64,000 nt of DNA, taken from assembly GCA_022478985.1 (NCBI GenBank), contig JAKSZP010017374.1, positions 46,176 to 110,175 on the forward strand. The letters are read 5' to 3'. Positions 10,644 to 21,541 of the stretch are shown here, one piece after another. Below the pieces are notes generated by a model. The model had not been told where the DNA came from, ran no database searches, and saw only the letters and a list, made by a program, of their open reading frames with translations. Position 1 is the first letter of the stretch; the number at the start of each line of letters is the position of its first letter. The position numbers and the translations under genes are program-made. Source of the DNA: Massospora cicadina (Eukaryota; Entomophthoromycota; Entomophthoromycetes; Entomophthorales; Entomophthoraceae).

Positions 10644-11261
10644 TGTAATGGATCAGGCGGACCTGATCCATACATTGCTTCGGATCAGTCAGTACTGGAT
10701 CTAAATATGGAATCCATAGGAAGGAACCCAAATGAGAGGGAATTGGAGTAAGGGAAATTTGACTATCCAAAGCCAAAACACATCCAAGTCAATATGATGT
10801 CAGACTTATGAGTGGCATAGACAATGATTAAGTGGGGTATGGAATCTTCGACCAAAATGTGCTGGACAGTTCAGGAGAGCTTAGTGTAGGAGAAAGTTTA
10901 TTTAATACTAGCAAAGTACTATTTCTTTGGGGATAGGCTGGCCTGCATGGCCAGTTGAGTCTTCTACAAAACCCCCAAAATTTAATAAAGAATTGCTTGC
11001 ATAAGAAAAGATTATTTTATCTTAAGTAATATAACTGGATCAAAGATATGGGCTCCACTAGTGAGCTTGGTGTGGCGTTGGCATGGATCTCAGAACCCTC
11101 CTACAGCATGTGGACAGTGATCCAAGGGTGCGTGGCAATGAAGAAACTTGGCGGATGGGTTTGGGGATTGGCTCTGGCAGGCTGGTCCCTAGTAGAGTCA
11201 GCTATGAGGCTCTTACTTCCCAATTTCCTTATGGAATATTGGCGTAAACCCATTCGTTACA
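10644..11261 (+). repeat. Left LTR of the nested non-autonomous element
   Basis: 618 bp, TGTAATGGAT...CGTTACA. It is near-identical over long stretches to 12154-12770, for example the shared GGATAGGCTGGCCTG and GCGGATGGGTTTGGGG blocks. It contains a TATTTAATA box-like motif around 10900 that could drive transcription. Confidence 0.85.
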
Positions 11262-11302
11262 TTAGACTCAACTCAACTTTTTCTTGGTCAATCTTGGAGT
11301 GC

Positions 11303-11398
11303 CATGAGTGGAAGGAGGTGGAGGTTCTGGAAGAAGAGGAATGGTTTTGCCATGGGTGGAAGGAGGTGGAGGTTCCAAAAGGGGAGGAATGGTGCTAC
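11303..11398 (+). repeat. 48-bp coding tandem repeat, two copies
   Basis: Two adjacent 48-bp units encode a 16-residue acidic repeat of the form C-H-x-W-K-E-V-E-V followed by E-E-W. They lie in an open frame running from inside the left LTR (about 11048) to 11467. No known domain is recognised. Confidence 0.7.
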
Positions 11399-11429
11399 AG
11401 TGGTTTAAAAAGGTGTCATAACTTCAGTT

Positions 11430-12005
11430 TCAGGTGTGGTTGGCTCAAGTGTCCAGAGGAGTTGTGAATGAAGTGTACCAGGAGGCAGATGAAATGACGC
11501 ATGCCATGGCAGATATCGAGGAAAATCAATGTAGAAGTACAGTATGGGCAGTGGCCCAGTAGAAGCAACAGGCGGATCCACAAAGGGCGTTTGAAGGAGC
11601 TATGGATGAGGTGTACCAGGGGACAAAATGGCGTTTGCCATGGCAAATATCAAGGAAAACCTATGGGGAAGTGCAGAGTGGGCGGTGGACTGGCAAAAGC
11701 AACAGTTGATCCAAGAAGAGCGTTCAGAGGAGCTGTGGATGAAGTGTGCTGGGGGTGGACAAGATGACGTGTGCCCTGGCAGATACTGAGGAAGAGCTAA
11801 GTGGAAGTTTGGAGTGGGCGGTGGCCCACCAGAAGCAACAGGCGGATCCACAAAGAGCATCAGGAGGAGCCGTGGATGGAGTGTACCGGGGGGGTGGACA
11901 AAATGGCATGCGCCCTGGTGGATATTGAGGGAAAGTTATGGGGAAGTTTTGAGCAAGCAGTGGCCCACTGGAAGTGACAGGCGGATCAACAAAGAGCACC
12001 AGATC
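11430..12005 (+). repeat. About 137-bp coding tandem repeat, four units
   Basis: The landmark GGATCCACAAAG or variants recur near 11574, 11706, 11843 and 11982. Each unit can be read as about 45 residues: M-T/A-x-A-x-A-D-I-E-E, then EWAVA, KQQADPQRA and G-A-V-D-E-V-Y-Q-G. A partial unit precedes the first. In-frame stops and small shifts interrupt the array. The repeated peptide looks Glu/Gln-rich and possibly helical. It fits no gag or enzyme family known to me. Confidence 0.8.
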
Positions 12006-12153
12006 CAGAGTTTGGGAGATGGGCGAAGGGCTGGCCACGTGTGCAGGTAAAGTGGAAAGGTGATTTAGAGGAGGAGGCAGCATGGAAAAGGGGAGAAGAT
12101 GGCGCGCGGTGACTGAGGATGGTCCAGGAGTTCTGGGTTTCATAAAGTGATGA

Positions 12154-12770
12154 TGTAACGGATTGGGTGGCACCTGATCCGTACATTGCTTTGGATCAGT
12201 CAGTACTGGATCTGAATATGGAATTTATAGGAAGGAACCTGAATGAAAGGGAATTGGAGCAAGAGAAATTTGACTGTCTGAAGCTGAAACGCATTTGAGT
12301 CAATATGACATCAGATTTATGAGCAGCATGAATGATGATTTGGTGGGGTATGGAATCTTTGCCCAAAATGTGCTGGATGGTTCAGAGAGCCTAGCATAGG
12401 AGAAAGCTTATTTAATACTAGCAAAGTACTATTTATATGGGGATAGGCTGGCCTGAATGGCCAGTTGAGTCTTCTACAAAACCCCCAAAATTTAATAAAG
12501 AATTGCTTGCATAAGAAAAATTATTTTATTTTAAGTAATATAATTGGATCAAAGATATGGGCTCCACTAGGGAGCTTGGTGTGGCATTGGCTTGGATCTC
12601 AGAACCCTAATACAGCGTTTGGACAGTGATCTGAGGGTGTGTGGCAATGAAGAAACTTGGCGGATGGGTTTGGGGATTGGCTCTGGCAGGCTGGTCCCTA
12701 GTAGAGTCAGCTATGAGGCTCTTACTTCTAAATTTTCTTATGGAATATTGGCGCAAACCCATTTGTTACA
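12154..12770 (+). repeat. Right LTR of the nested non-autonomous element
   Basis: 617 bp, TGTAACGGAT...TTGTTACA, the partner of 10644-11261. A purine-rich stretch (AAAAGGGGAGAAGATGG near 12083) lies upstream but not adjacent to the LTR, so the polypurine tract is uncertain. Confidence 0.85.
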
Positions 12771-12854
12771 ATGTGTTTTGCACATGGGCAAAATTGGATT
12801 GGTTTGGGAGGAATGGTCTTCTTCAGCCCTTGCATCAGGCAGAGTGACCATGAA

Positions 12855-13600
12855 CAATGATGTCCGTGGACTTTATTGTTGAGCTACCCTTCTCCAAGGG
12901 GTTCACAGAAGTTATGATGGTTATAGACCACTTCACAAAATCCTTCCTACTTATTCTGTGCCCCTCTGCTATTACTTCTGAGGAAACTGCCCACCTATTT
13001 GCGCGCCATGTCTTTTCAATGTTCAGTCTCCCATAGGAAGTTGTCAGTGACTGTAGGCCCCAATTCACAGCACAGTTTTGGAACAAGCTCTTGGCGTTCT
13101 TGAAGATCATGCCCTGTTGCTCCATTGCATACCATCCACAGTCAGATGGCCAAACTGAATGGGTTTTATATCTTGGAGCAGTACTTGCAGTGCAACGCTG
13201 CAGCCACTCAGGATACCTGAGCGGGCGACCTCCATCTTGCCCAGTTTACATAAAATAACAGGACCATGAATCCACAGGCTTCTCCCCATATGAAGTGACC
13301 TTGGGTTATAATTCATCATTTTTAGTCAGTCCATGCCTTCGCCCAGTGTACCATAAGAAAAAATCACTCTCATCTTATTTTTGCCACACAGGCATTGGTT
13401 CTGGGAGCACTTGATTAAGGCCATAAGTGATTATAAACGATTTTTAGATTGGAAGAAGCTCTCATCACATGACATTAAGGTATTTTCACATGTCATGCTT
13501 GACACACACCACTTGCGCATGCAGGCGCCCTCATGTAAGTTTTCAAGAAAGTGCTCAGATCCCCATCTGGTGGAATAAGACTTGGGAAATGGCGTCTTCT
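12855..13600 (+). pseudogene. Integrase core of chromovirus A
   Basis: Reads with few stops as a gypsy integrase: VDFIVELPFSKGFTEVMMVIDHFTKSF holds the first acidic catalytic residue in the 'D-F-I-V' position, split here as VDFIVELPF and MMVIDHFTKSF. Then follow EVVSDCRPQFTAQFW (second Asp), AYHPQSDGQTE (catalytic Glu) and a C-terminal LDTHHLRMQAPSCKF block matching the chromovirus GPF/LDT-linker region. Its N-terminal zinc-binding part was displaced by the nested LTR element. Stops at several points make it inactive. Confidence 0.78.
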
Positions 13601-13689
13601 GTTTAAAATTCCACCTCACATGAAGCAACATTTAATCTTACATGTCTCTCAGCTGTGCCCATTCAAGGGGGAAATCCCATCAACCCAGA

Positions 13690-13905
13690 GCCTATCATGA
13701 TTGAGGCTGTGGAGGAAGCTGAGGTTTAATGGATCTTAGCTCCCAACGCTCACGCCATTTAGTATAATATATAGTCACATGGAAAGGGTATCTTACAAAA
13801 ATATATAAATTTGACGCTTGGGACTATGCTAACTGCTCAGAGCTTGTCAAGGCTTTCCACGCTATTCACCCTAATGCTCCCCACCAACTAAAAAGATTGC
13901 TATAC
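13690..13905 (+). pseudogene. Chromodomain-like tail of chromovirus A
   Basis: Downstream of integrase the reading resembles a chromovirus chromodomain. There is an acidic start (EAVEEAEV), a SHGKG stretch where functional copies have WKGY, and a LTAQSLSRLSTLF-like end matching the 'NAPELVKEFH' helix once frameshifts are allowed. In chromoviruses this domain tethers integration to modified heterochromatin. The identification rests on position and a weak pattern. Confidence 0.45.
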
Positions 13906-13982
13906 TAATGATGACCAAGTTGATTAAGGCCCACAAAAATATGGCCCCTTACTTAATTTCCTGGTGGTGGCGCTTCCCCTTT

Positions 13983-13996
13983 GGGAAAAGGGAAGG
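13983..13996 (+). promoter_or_regulatory. Polypurine tract of chromovirus A
   Basis: GGGAAAAGGGAAGG ends four bases before the 3' LTR (14001). This is the expected site of plus-strand priming in reverse transcription. Confidence 0.7.
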
Positions 13997-14000
13997 ATTA

Positions 14001-14202
14001 TGTAAGTCCAGGGGAGCGCCCCCTCCACTTGGATTGGGTGGAATTTCCTTTCCCATCCAAAAAAGGGTCCAAGAAGGCCAGCTGCCCCTCTAATCTCCCT
14101 GAGAACCTCGCCCATGTGGTGGACAAGCGGTGGGTAACAGCTTACACTTTGAGTACTCCAACACCCATTCCATTATTAACTTCAGCTGATATGGTACTGT
14201 GA
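14001..14202 (+). CDS. LTR-borne short ORF, second copy
   Basis: An uninterrupted frame from inside the polypurine region to the stop at 14200-14202, homologous to 5641-5835. It shares ERPL, F-P-F-P-S-K-K-G, H-V-V-D-x-R-W-V-T-A-Y and the Leu-rich end with the same stop. Conservation of frame and stop despite many substitutions is the only sign that it is coding. No function is known. Confidence 0.3.
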
Positions 14203-14751
14203 ATCAAGGGAATTTGTGCCAAGCTACTGGAAAGTCAGCATCCCCATGGATTTTAAAGGTTCAAATAAAGTTGATGGCAATGAGCCTTTGGCATCAAGGC
14301 CTGAGAGCCCAAACCCTCAGCAACAAAGCACAACAGGTGCATACTTTTAGCAAACAAAGCATCTAGTGTTATATCTTTGGCAAAGCTCGCTAATGGCATC
14401 ATGCCATTGGTAAATGTTGTTAATAGCTAAAACCCTCCCTGGAAGCATCAAAATCCTCATCTGATGAATCTCACTTGGTCAAACAGACGCCAGAGCAACT
14501 GAGTGCAGGCATGTTGGGCGCCCCAAATCTGTTCCTGACCTCTTGGGACTGGCCTATTTGGGGTGACCTTGGGAGGTTCCCATTGCCCATCAGGTGAGAT
14601 GCACTAATTGTTAGAACTGTTGTAAATCTTCTATTTGGGCATCAGTGGATGAACTGAAAGCAACTCAGCCTGCCACCAATTCTTTCAAAGTCATTTAAAA
14701 ATTTCTGGTTTTCTCCCCCTCACTCAAAGTTCGCTGGGTTAGGGCAATCTC

Positions 14752-14993
14752 TTTTTAGCACTAGTGGTGCTCAACCCAAAGGAGGAGCCACCACACATCT
14801 TTATTTGCAAATGGGCTAAACAAAGAGATTATCATGAATTAAAAAAATTCCCAGTATAGCCTCTAGGTTATCAGCCTAGAAAGCTATATCAGATGGTGTG
14901 GAAGCCTTGAGGAAACTTTTGTCTGGCGCCCGCTTTAGCTGGCAGACCATGGCGGACAACATCAGGGTAGGAGCATCAGTGACATGAGGCATA
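14752..14993 (-). mobile_element. 5'-truncated half-LINE copy (subfamily 1) in the 3' LTR
   Basis: 242 bp matching the 3' end of the half-LINE at 18706-20617 on the opposite strand, with 3' end at 14752. The flanks GGGTTAGGGCAATCTC (14736-14751) and GGGTTAGGGAAAATCTC (14994-15010) are the TSD. The 5' LTR retains the unoccupied site at about 6370, which independently confirms the insertion. Confidence 0.88.
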
Positions 14994-15258
14994 GGGTTAG
15001 GGAAAATCTCAAGGGCCTTAATCCCGCACTTTTCTAAGCCATTACTAAAATCAATTGTCTATTTAAGCAGTTGTAACACACCGAGGAAATTGACAGTTGA
15101 TTTTCCAATTTTTAAATCCAATAAAAATTCCCTTCTCTCAAATTTATTTAAATTCAAACATATTTTTCCAAACCTCATGACATCTGCAATGTGGCACCAC
15201 AGCCAATGTATTGAATGGGTTGTTTCAGTCATATTAGCTTCAATCCCCACCATTGTCA

Positions 15259-16150
15259 AGAGAGTGTCTGTAACTCTCTCATTCCCAGCAAGGTGATGTT
15301 GGATGCAAACATACATTGCTAGGGAACTAGCCATTTATAAAAAGGGTAAGAAGACACCTCAAATGATGCCTGTGCCAATGGTACCCCAGGCAAGGGTGTA
15401 GAATGCAAAATATAAGATTAAGTATGTTAGGAACATAACAGCTTGAGTGGACCCCTGAGAGGAGTCCATATTCAAGTGTAGTTTGGCGTCAGGGAGCTTG
15501 GGTGCTTCAATCTGGATGGGACCTGGGTGGCCCAAGGGAGCATCTGGGATTTTGGTGTATTGCAATAGAAGGTAGTGGCCCACATAGTTGGAGACCTCCA
15601 CAAAGAGGTCCACCACCAAGTTAGCCCAAGGAACCATAAGTTTAAACGTAAAAAATGGATATTTTATTTAAAGGAAGTCAACCAACAAGGAATCTTGGTT
15701 GCAAAAAATGTATTTAAAATGTGCTGGGGAAATTTGGGTTCTGCAGAAATGCGCCCAAGCCTTGACGCTCCAATAAACAGACGCTTCCATCCATTTTGGT
15801 AAAATACACCAAAAGTGCCTTCACTCAAGTAATCGATTGAAGCCTTATTTTCACCTGAAGTCAAGATTTCATAGCTGGAGTGGGACTCAAACCCTTGCTC
15901 ATCAACCAAGCAAATTGAACCTTTTTAATTTAAAACGTAAATCGTTCATTTCAAAGCCTGGGCTGAGATAGGAGGCTGGGCGTTTTGCACCCCATTAGTA
16001 TCAACCTGGGCATGCTTGGCTTGCACCCAGAGTTAATCTAAGGTGTGCTTTAGGTCAGGGAGAGCCTGAAGCTTCATCTTCTGGGCCTCCTGTCGCCCAG
16101 CCTTATCCCTAGCATCAGTGCCTACTATTATGTCATCCAACCATGACTAT
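15259..16150 (-). mobile_element. Unidentified 0.9-kb insert in the 3' LTR
   Basis: Compared with the 5' LTR, about 892 bp are extra here, flanked by ATTGTCA (15252-15258) and ATAGTCA (16151-16157), a possible 7-bp duplication. The left end has a short hairpin (AGAGAGT, 7-nt loop, ACTCTCT). No terminal inverted repeat, poly-A or known domain is seen. It carries two minus-strand open stretches, described separately. It may be a captured host fragment or part of an unknown element. Confidence 0.6.
15359..15909 (-). pseudogene. Unrecognised protein fragment(s) in the insert
   Basis: Two minus-strand open stretches, 15664-15909 (81 codons) and 15359-15637 (92 codons), lie close together in different frames and probably belonged to one gene, since decayed. 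The second ends in a hydrophobic segment (AVMFLTYLILYFAFYTLAW) that could span a membrane. I recognise no family. Upstream (to about 16150) a helical, charged stretch (DARDKAGRQEAQKMKLQAL) may be its N-terminus. Confidence 0.35.
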
Positions 16151-16435
16151 ATAGTCACTTGCGCCTGTTGTGTAATGTATTTTATGGATGTTTTGGTCTC
16201 ATAATCCCCTATGCTCTATACCCTGGCCCATTGGCCCTGGGGATGCAACAGCCTGGCTCTTTACTTGTTGCTTTTTACATTTGCAGCCCAATGGTAATAC
16301 ATCCTTACTTATCCCTCAGCATATTTTAACGCCATTTGAGCGCAATTCCCCTGGCTTCTGGCTTGCCTTTTGGGTGTTTCTGCATCCTGACTGGCAGACC
16401 AGTCTATTTTTATCTACCATCTCCCTGACAGATAG

Positions 16436-18688
16436 CAACAATGCTGTTATTGCAGATTTTTATAACTGTTTCAGGATCTGGTTACAGTTGTTTGCTGAAC
16501 AATCTTCTTAGGTTCTTAATGAGCAAAGCCAGTCCAGGAGGTATGGGGTTGAGCTGCTTTGTTGATAAGGCAGAGATGTTCAGTGAGTTTTAGTTCAAAG
16601 CACAAGTGAGAGCAAAAATTATAAAAGTAAAATAAAATTTTGCAAATAACTTATCAACTACTGAAAGAGAACAGGCCATTGACCTCTGTAGGAAGGCGCT
16701 GGCCTTAAATTTTATAGATTAGACTAAGCTTCAGCATATGAATGCATAAGAAAGTTTTAATTTTAGCTCTAATTTGGAGCAAAAATCTTGAAATGTTCTA
16801 GGGTATACATGGCAATGTGGAAAAGCTGCTCTGAATCAAAAATGATAGGTTGGAAGTTGAGCATAATTTTGGGGTGCCATTCAGCACCAAATTTGATTTA
16901 TCAACTAAAAGGGCGCCATTAAAACTGAGGCTGGTGGATGCAATAAAGGTAAGTATTACAAATGTTGATAATTAAAATATATACCCAACCCGTCATAAAA
17001 TTAATAGCCCTTTTGCTAGTATATAGCTTGGTTAGTGAGTGACTTGACTTAATTTCATCTGTATAATACCAATTTTATTCTTACTTGATTCAAGATCACT
17101 AAACAAACTCATTAGCCTAGCTACTGATAAGCTAAGATCATGTTATTTTATAGAGGTGAGTAATTAGGCTACCAAAGCTGATTTTAAAATACCAATACCA
17201 CAATAAGGTCACTAGCATAGCTGATGTATAAGTTTAATTATACCAGTGCACGCCTGTCTTCAATTTTAGAGCTAAAAGATATAATATCACCCTTATTAGG
17301 GTTTAAGTTGTGTTTTGTTAAGTTGAGAGGTTAAATGAGGTACAATATCAGATGGCACCATGATATGGACTCTTACTCACTTTTTGAGCATTTTTTAGTA
17401 TAGGAAATGTAAGTTTTAGGTGAAGTTGTGATTAACTTATAGAATCTACTAATAGAAGATTAATATGTACATCTGTCTTAGATCCAGAAAATAAAATATG
17501 TTTAAGGTAAGTAGGTGGCTTAAGTTAGCCAGGCCAGTACTTTGTTGATTCCATATAGATTATAATTTTTACAAAGTGGTGGCTGATAAGAGTTTTTTAA
17601 ATGTTAGTTGCTACTAGCAGGCTAAAGTTGCCAAAAATGGTATAGCAGAATAAAAAATAATGTATTATGATCAGATAGAATGTATTATAGTGTTTCTAGT
17701 TATGATTATCTATATAGTCAATTAACCATTTTTAATCAAAACAGAAATTAAACTAAAAAGTACAAAAAGTTGGTTATACTTTTTATAAGTTGAAATCACC
17801 TGTAAAAAGTTTTTTTAAAAGGGTAACATAGCAAAAGATTGTATGCATTATAAGTTATCTAATTCTAATTTGTAATAAAACTGTCAGTAGACAACGTGAG
17901 TACTAAAATTGTCTATTAAAATACTAATTAAAAATAGTAAATAACTAGATGACCTATAGACTTCTTTATGGTGGTATAGCTTATGAAAAGTTTTTGGGAT
18001 CTAACATCCTACCCTAAAGTTCCCTTTTTACTCCTAACATAAGGAAGTAATGTAAGTTTTATTCATGAAGGGCAACCAAATTAAGTATAATTTATAATTC
18101 TGTTTTACCAACTTAAAAATTATTGTGTTATTGAGTACTTTAACTTATATAGAAAACTAAAATTATATTCTTATGATACAATATTTCTCATAAAAACTTT
18201 ATGATTATTCTTGATTGACTAGGACTAGAAGAATTACATTAGCCATCAGCTAAGATCTTTATAACACTTTTAATCTAGTATATAAATAGAGTAAGCAGCA
18301 ACTGTTAGTAATGGCATAGTATTAGTTTGAATGCTTATCAAGCTTGGGTTAGATATTTGCCATTGACATTATACTGTTTTAAAGCATGTGGGTTTCAAAT
18401 TTAATGTTGAACAAGTATATGAATTAACTTTTAATACATCTTCCCATAGACCTTGCTTCCCCAACCTTTAGTAATTCAAGTTCTAACAAAGTTGATGTTA
18501 TGTATTTCTGCTAATTTATTACCTTCAGATTCGCCTTCCATTACCTAAATTACCCATCTCACCCTCATTTCTACTCAGGATTAATTCAAATTGTACTAAA
18601 TTAGCTTGTCTGACATAAGTACCTTCACCAATTGCCATTAAAATCTCCCCCTTTATTCAAAGAAAGATATACCAAATTGATCTATTTT
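16436..18688. other. AT-rich spacer, no gene recognised
   Basis: 2.2 kb with no supported gene, very AT-rich after about 16980. Part of it (about 17400-17660) shares blocks such as GGCTTAA and AGTACTTTGTTGATT with 31670-31830, which points to an old dispersed repeat. Confidence 0.5.
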
Positions 18689-18705
18689 AAACTACTGATC
18701 TTTAA

Positions 18706-20617
18706 ATCTCTCTTTCACTTTGATAACTAAATTAAAACCAAATTCAGATTTTTTTTAAAAAAACAAAAACAACCGCTTGATTGAGCCAAAGCTTACCAAT
18801 GTTGATGCCATTGACGCCTGCTGCCCCAGCTTGGGGGTGGTGGTGCACCGCCATCTGGCATCTTTCAGCTACTGCCAAAGCGCGCTCCAGGATGACTCTG
18901 CTAGCCCCCTAACACTACCAGGCGTAATGTCACCCCTTAGCACTTGGTTCATCATCTCACAAGTTCCCAGGTGGTGCTCTGGAGCCCTTTGTGCTCTCAT
19001 GGAGCAATTTGCATTTTGGCCTCCAGGTTGAACATGGGAACCTCTTCCCATATGCAAGTGTGGCCATCATCAAGATGGCCACAGCAGTATTTAAACCCAC
19101 CGGTTTCATTGATTTCCACACCTTTAAGGGGTATTTCAACCTCATCTTTTGTTCCAAGGCTGATGCAATGGCAGCATCTAAGCTGCAATTAATTTATAAA
19201 AGATCCCCCTCTCAAACCATTTGAACCCAGCTCCCAGATGAGGCCACTTTGGTGGCCCAGTTTGCAGGGTTGCCTTCCCACCTTTCCCCCAAATGTCTCT
19301 GCCATGAGCTCACAGAGGGTTAGGCCATTTATGGTTCAGACCCCATGTTGCAATTTGTGGTTCCAAATGGAGTGGATCATTTGGCAGGGCTGCGCACCTT
19401 TGTGACAATCTATCCATTTCATCATGACACCCACCTTGCAATTCCCCCTCGCACAGTGATAAGATCTGCCCCTGATTACCCATTCTGGGAGCACTTTGAG
19501 AATGGCTGCACCATTTGCCCCTTGTGCCTTAGGCTTGATCACTCAAAGTGCAAGTGTAATATGGCTTCCGCCTCCATCACTTCTGCCACTCCTCCCTCGG
19601 GCATTGGGCCAGCGGCCAGTTTGGCTCAATTTTTCGAATGGGGTTCAATCCTCACGCCCCAACCTCAAGAATTCTGGTGCCACTTCCAAGGCGGCAGCCA
19701 ATCAAAATTTATAAATTTTAAAGGTTCTAACAATATTGATTAGATTATGGAATCCTAAGTCAATGGCTGACTCAGTTTCAGCTGAGCTGCCATGGTAAAT
19801 GTCACATGGCCAATCAGCTTCTGCCACTGCCCCAATTCCGTTGGCTGGCCCAGTGATTCTGAATTCAATCCATTTGAGGCTCTCAAATGGATTGATGAGG
19901 ACAAACGGCTGTACCATGTCAAGCCAGATTTTGCTTTGGGGAATTTTTTTTTAACCTACTAATTTGCAGCCCTGCTGTTTTTGCCCTCAAAACAGTTTTC
20001 CATTTTACAGACATATTAATAAAATGGCAGTTGAGGCTTTAGCTACCCCTGCCAACACCCTAATTTACCAGCGACTTCATGGGGCGATGGAGCCCCTTGT
20101 TGAGGGTATTCCTATCCCCAATTTTCTCCATGATTTTGAGGAAGATGCAAAATATGAAACTGAGGAGCTCGCTTTTGGTGCAAGCTGTGCCTGCATTGAT
20201 GCAGCAAAAACTTCTCTTTTTAGCCCTAATTATCCTGAGACCTGCTGGCACATCAAGTCTTTCACTTGTGTGCCAGCTCTCATCATTTTCGCTGAGCATC
20301 AACTTGCTTAATATATTGAGGTGATGGACACCGCTGGACTCATAATTGAAGAAAACCCACAACTATACCTCCTTATGCCCCATGTTGCTGATGCTCCCAC
20401 CCCAATGCTGTCCACCATGGTCTGCAAGATAAATCAGGCGCTGGACAAAAGTTTCCCTAAATCTTCCTCGCCTTCTGATATGGCTTCCTAGGCAATTAGC
20501 TGAGGTGCCATTTTAAGAATTTTTTGTTTCTAATAGTCCTTTTGATTAGCCCATTTTGCAAATTAAAGATGCGTGGCGGCTCCCCTTTTGGGTTGGGCAC
20601 CACTAGTGCTAAAAATA
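18706..20617 (+). mobile_element. Half-LINE copy 1 (full length, ORF1 only)
   Basis: A 1912-bp element bounded by a degenerate TSD, ACTACTGATCTTTAA (18691-18705) against ACTACTGATTTTAA (20619-20632). It encodes an ORF1-like protein but no endonuclease or RT. Its 3' end (CCCTTTTGGGTTGGGCACC...GTGCTAAAAA) is a diverged form of the LINE tail and defines subfamily 1, to which the truncated copies at 4376 and 14752 belong. Confidence 0.82.
18780..20491 (+). pseudogene. ORF1-like protein of half-LINE 1
   Basis: Decayed frame of about 560 codons. In order: an RRM-like unit (around 19020-19200, with LFPYASVAIIKMAT and FKGYFNLIF), a second RRM-like unit (about 19225-19470, LPDEATLVAQF and FVVPNGVDHLAG), and a CCHC zinc knuckle at 19516-19557 (CPLCLRLDHSKCKC, C-X2-C-X4-H-X4-C). 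A low-complexity linker follows, then a C-terminal domain ending with ADAPTPMLS and a stop at 20489-20491. The same order of RRM-like folds plus knuckle is seen in LINE ORF1, an RNA-binding chaperone of the retrotransposition particle. Several stops interrupt it. Confidence 0.7.
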
Positions 20618-20632
20618 GACTACTGATTTTAA

Positions 20633-21526
20633 GTGCACTAGTTTACTAACTGAGAGTGCATTGGAGGATGCTATAATATCTATGCATTGTGGAGAAGTCA
20701 TCAAAATGAGCGTCTTTTAAATAACAAGGTATATTATATATCAGAAAGGTGCATTGAGGAATAGAGGAGGAAGAAATTTACAATAATAAAGAGCAAAAGC
20801 CTAAAAAGCCACTAAAGACTGAATGATTTCTACTTGAACTTTATTTTATTGTTATAGTAGTTCTTTAACAACTGGAATACTAACCAATACTTCAGCAGAG
20901 CCAAAGACAAAATTAATAAAACAAAGTATATTTATATAGCTATAAGGTAGCCTCTAAGTATTTTTTCTTTATATAATGATACCTTAATGAGTGCAACCTT
21001 TACCTGTGCGTACCCTAACTGTTATGAACCCAGTTCCAGCATGTGGCAAGCCTTATTGATAACTAAGTATTTGTTAAGTTAAAGAAGTATGTTTTCAACA
21101 CAGTTATTAATTAGTTTGTAGTTAATGTAATCTGCACTTTGCAATGATAACACAAAAGCTGATATTGTTTAAATTAGTAAATGATGATCTTTATTAATGC
21201 TCTGACTATGAACGTTTTTAACATCGTTTAAATTACTTAGTTACTTAAAGCTCTTTATTACAGTAAAAATGGCTCAGCAAGTTCATGTGTAGCAGCTAAT
21301 GATAGAGCGAGAAGGCTAATTTGATATTTTATTTCTACTGTCATATAAGCCTTATTCACAGAGTTACCTTATTTTGGTAGCAGTTTAAAATATTCCAGTA
21401 TGTCCCTAAACTGAAGTCCATGATGCTTAAAGTATGTAATCCCAATCTACTGCTTATAGTATAGTCTATTAAACTACTTTTGATCTCTACCAATTTGCTC
21501 CATGTTGGCTTTATATGTCTTATAGT
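20633..21526. other. AT-rich spacer between half-LINEs 1 and 3
   Basis: About 0.9 kb of AT-rich DNA. No gene or element edge is recognised. Confidence 0.5.
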
Positions 21527-21541
21527 ACTTGGTTAATTCTT

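Larger units (their letters stand above)
10644..12770 (+). mobile_element. Small non-autonomous LTR retrotransposon nested in chromovirus A
   Basis: Two direct LTRs, 10644-11261 (618 bp) and 12154-12770 (617 bp), start TGTAA and end TTACA. They flank an 892-bp internal region. The TSD is GTGTG (10639-10643) against ATGTG (12771-12775). The internal part has no protease, RT or integrase, only a decayed ORF with two sets of coding tandem repeats, so the element is of LARD/TRIM type and needs an autonomous partner. It splits the chromovirus between RNase H and integrase core. Confidence 0.87.
5634..16430 (+). mobile_element. Ty3/gypsy chromovirus A (degenerate, with nested insertions)
   Basis: LTR retrotransposon with 5' LTR 5634-6915 and 3' LTR 14001-16430, both starting TGTAAGT and ending near CTCCNTRACA. 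The target duplication is GGTAG (5629-5633) against GATAG (16431-16435). Internal order is protease, RT, RNase H, integrase, then a chromodomain-like tail, as in chromoviruses. No convincing gag lies between the 5' LTR and the protease, so gag is probably deleted. Nested insertions: a solo LTR (7848-8857), a small LTR element (10644-12770), a half-LINE fragment (14752-14993) and an unknown insert (15259-16150). All coding parts carry stops or frameshifts, so the copy is dead. Confidence 0.85.
14001..16430 (+). repeat. 3' LTR of chromovirus A, with two insertions
   Basis: Starts TGTAAGTCC and ends CCCTGACA. After removing a half-LINE fragment (14752-14993 plus TSD) and an unknown insert (15259-16150), its length is about 1.27 kb, matching the 5' LTR. 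It carries the LTR ORF to 14202. Confidence 0.8.

Noticed and set aside
11724..12173. Minus-strand Pro/Ser-rich 149-codon frame
   Set aside because: Antisense of the tandem repeat array; low-complexity composition explains its openness.
15259..16150. Helitron, because of the hairpin near one end
   Set aside because: No 5' TC or 3' CTRR end, and Helitrons do not make target duplications; the hairpin lies at the very edge instead of about 10 bp inside.
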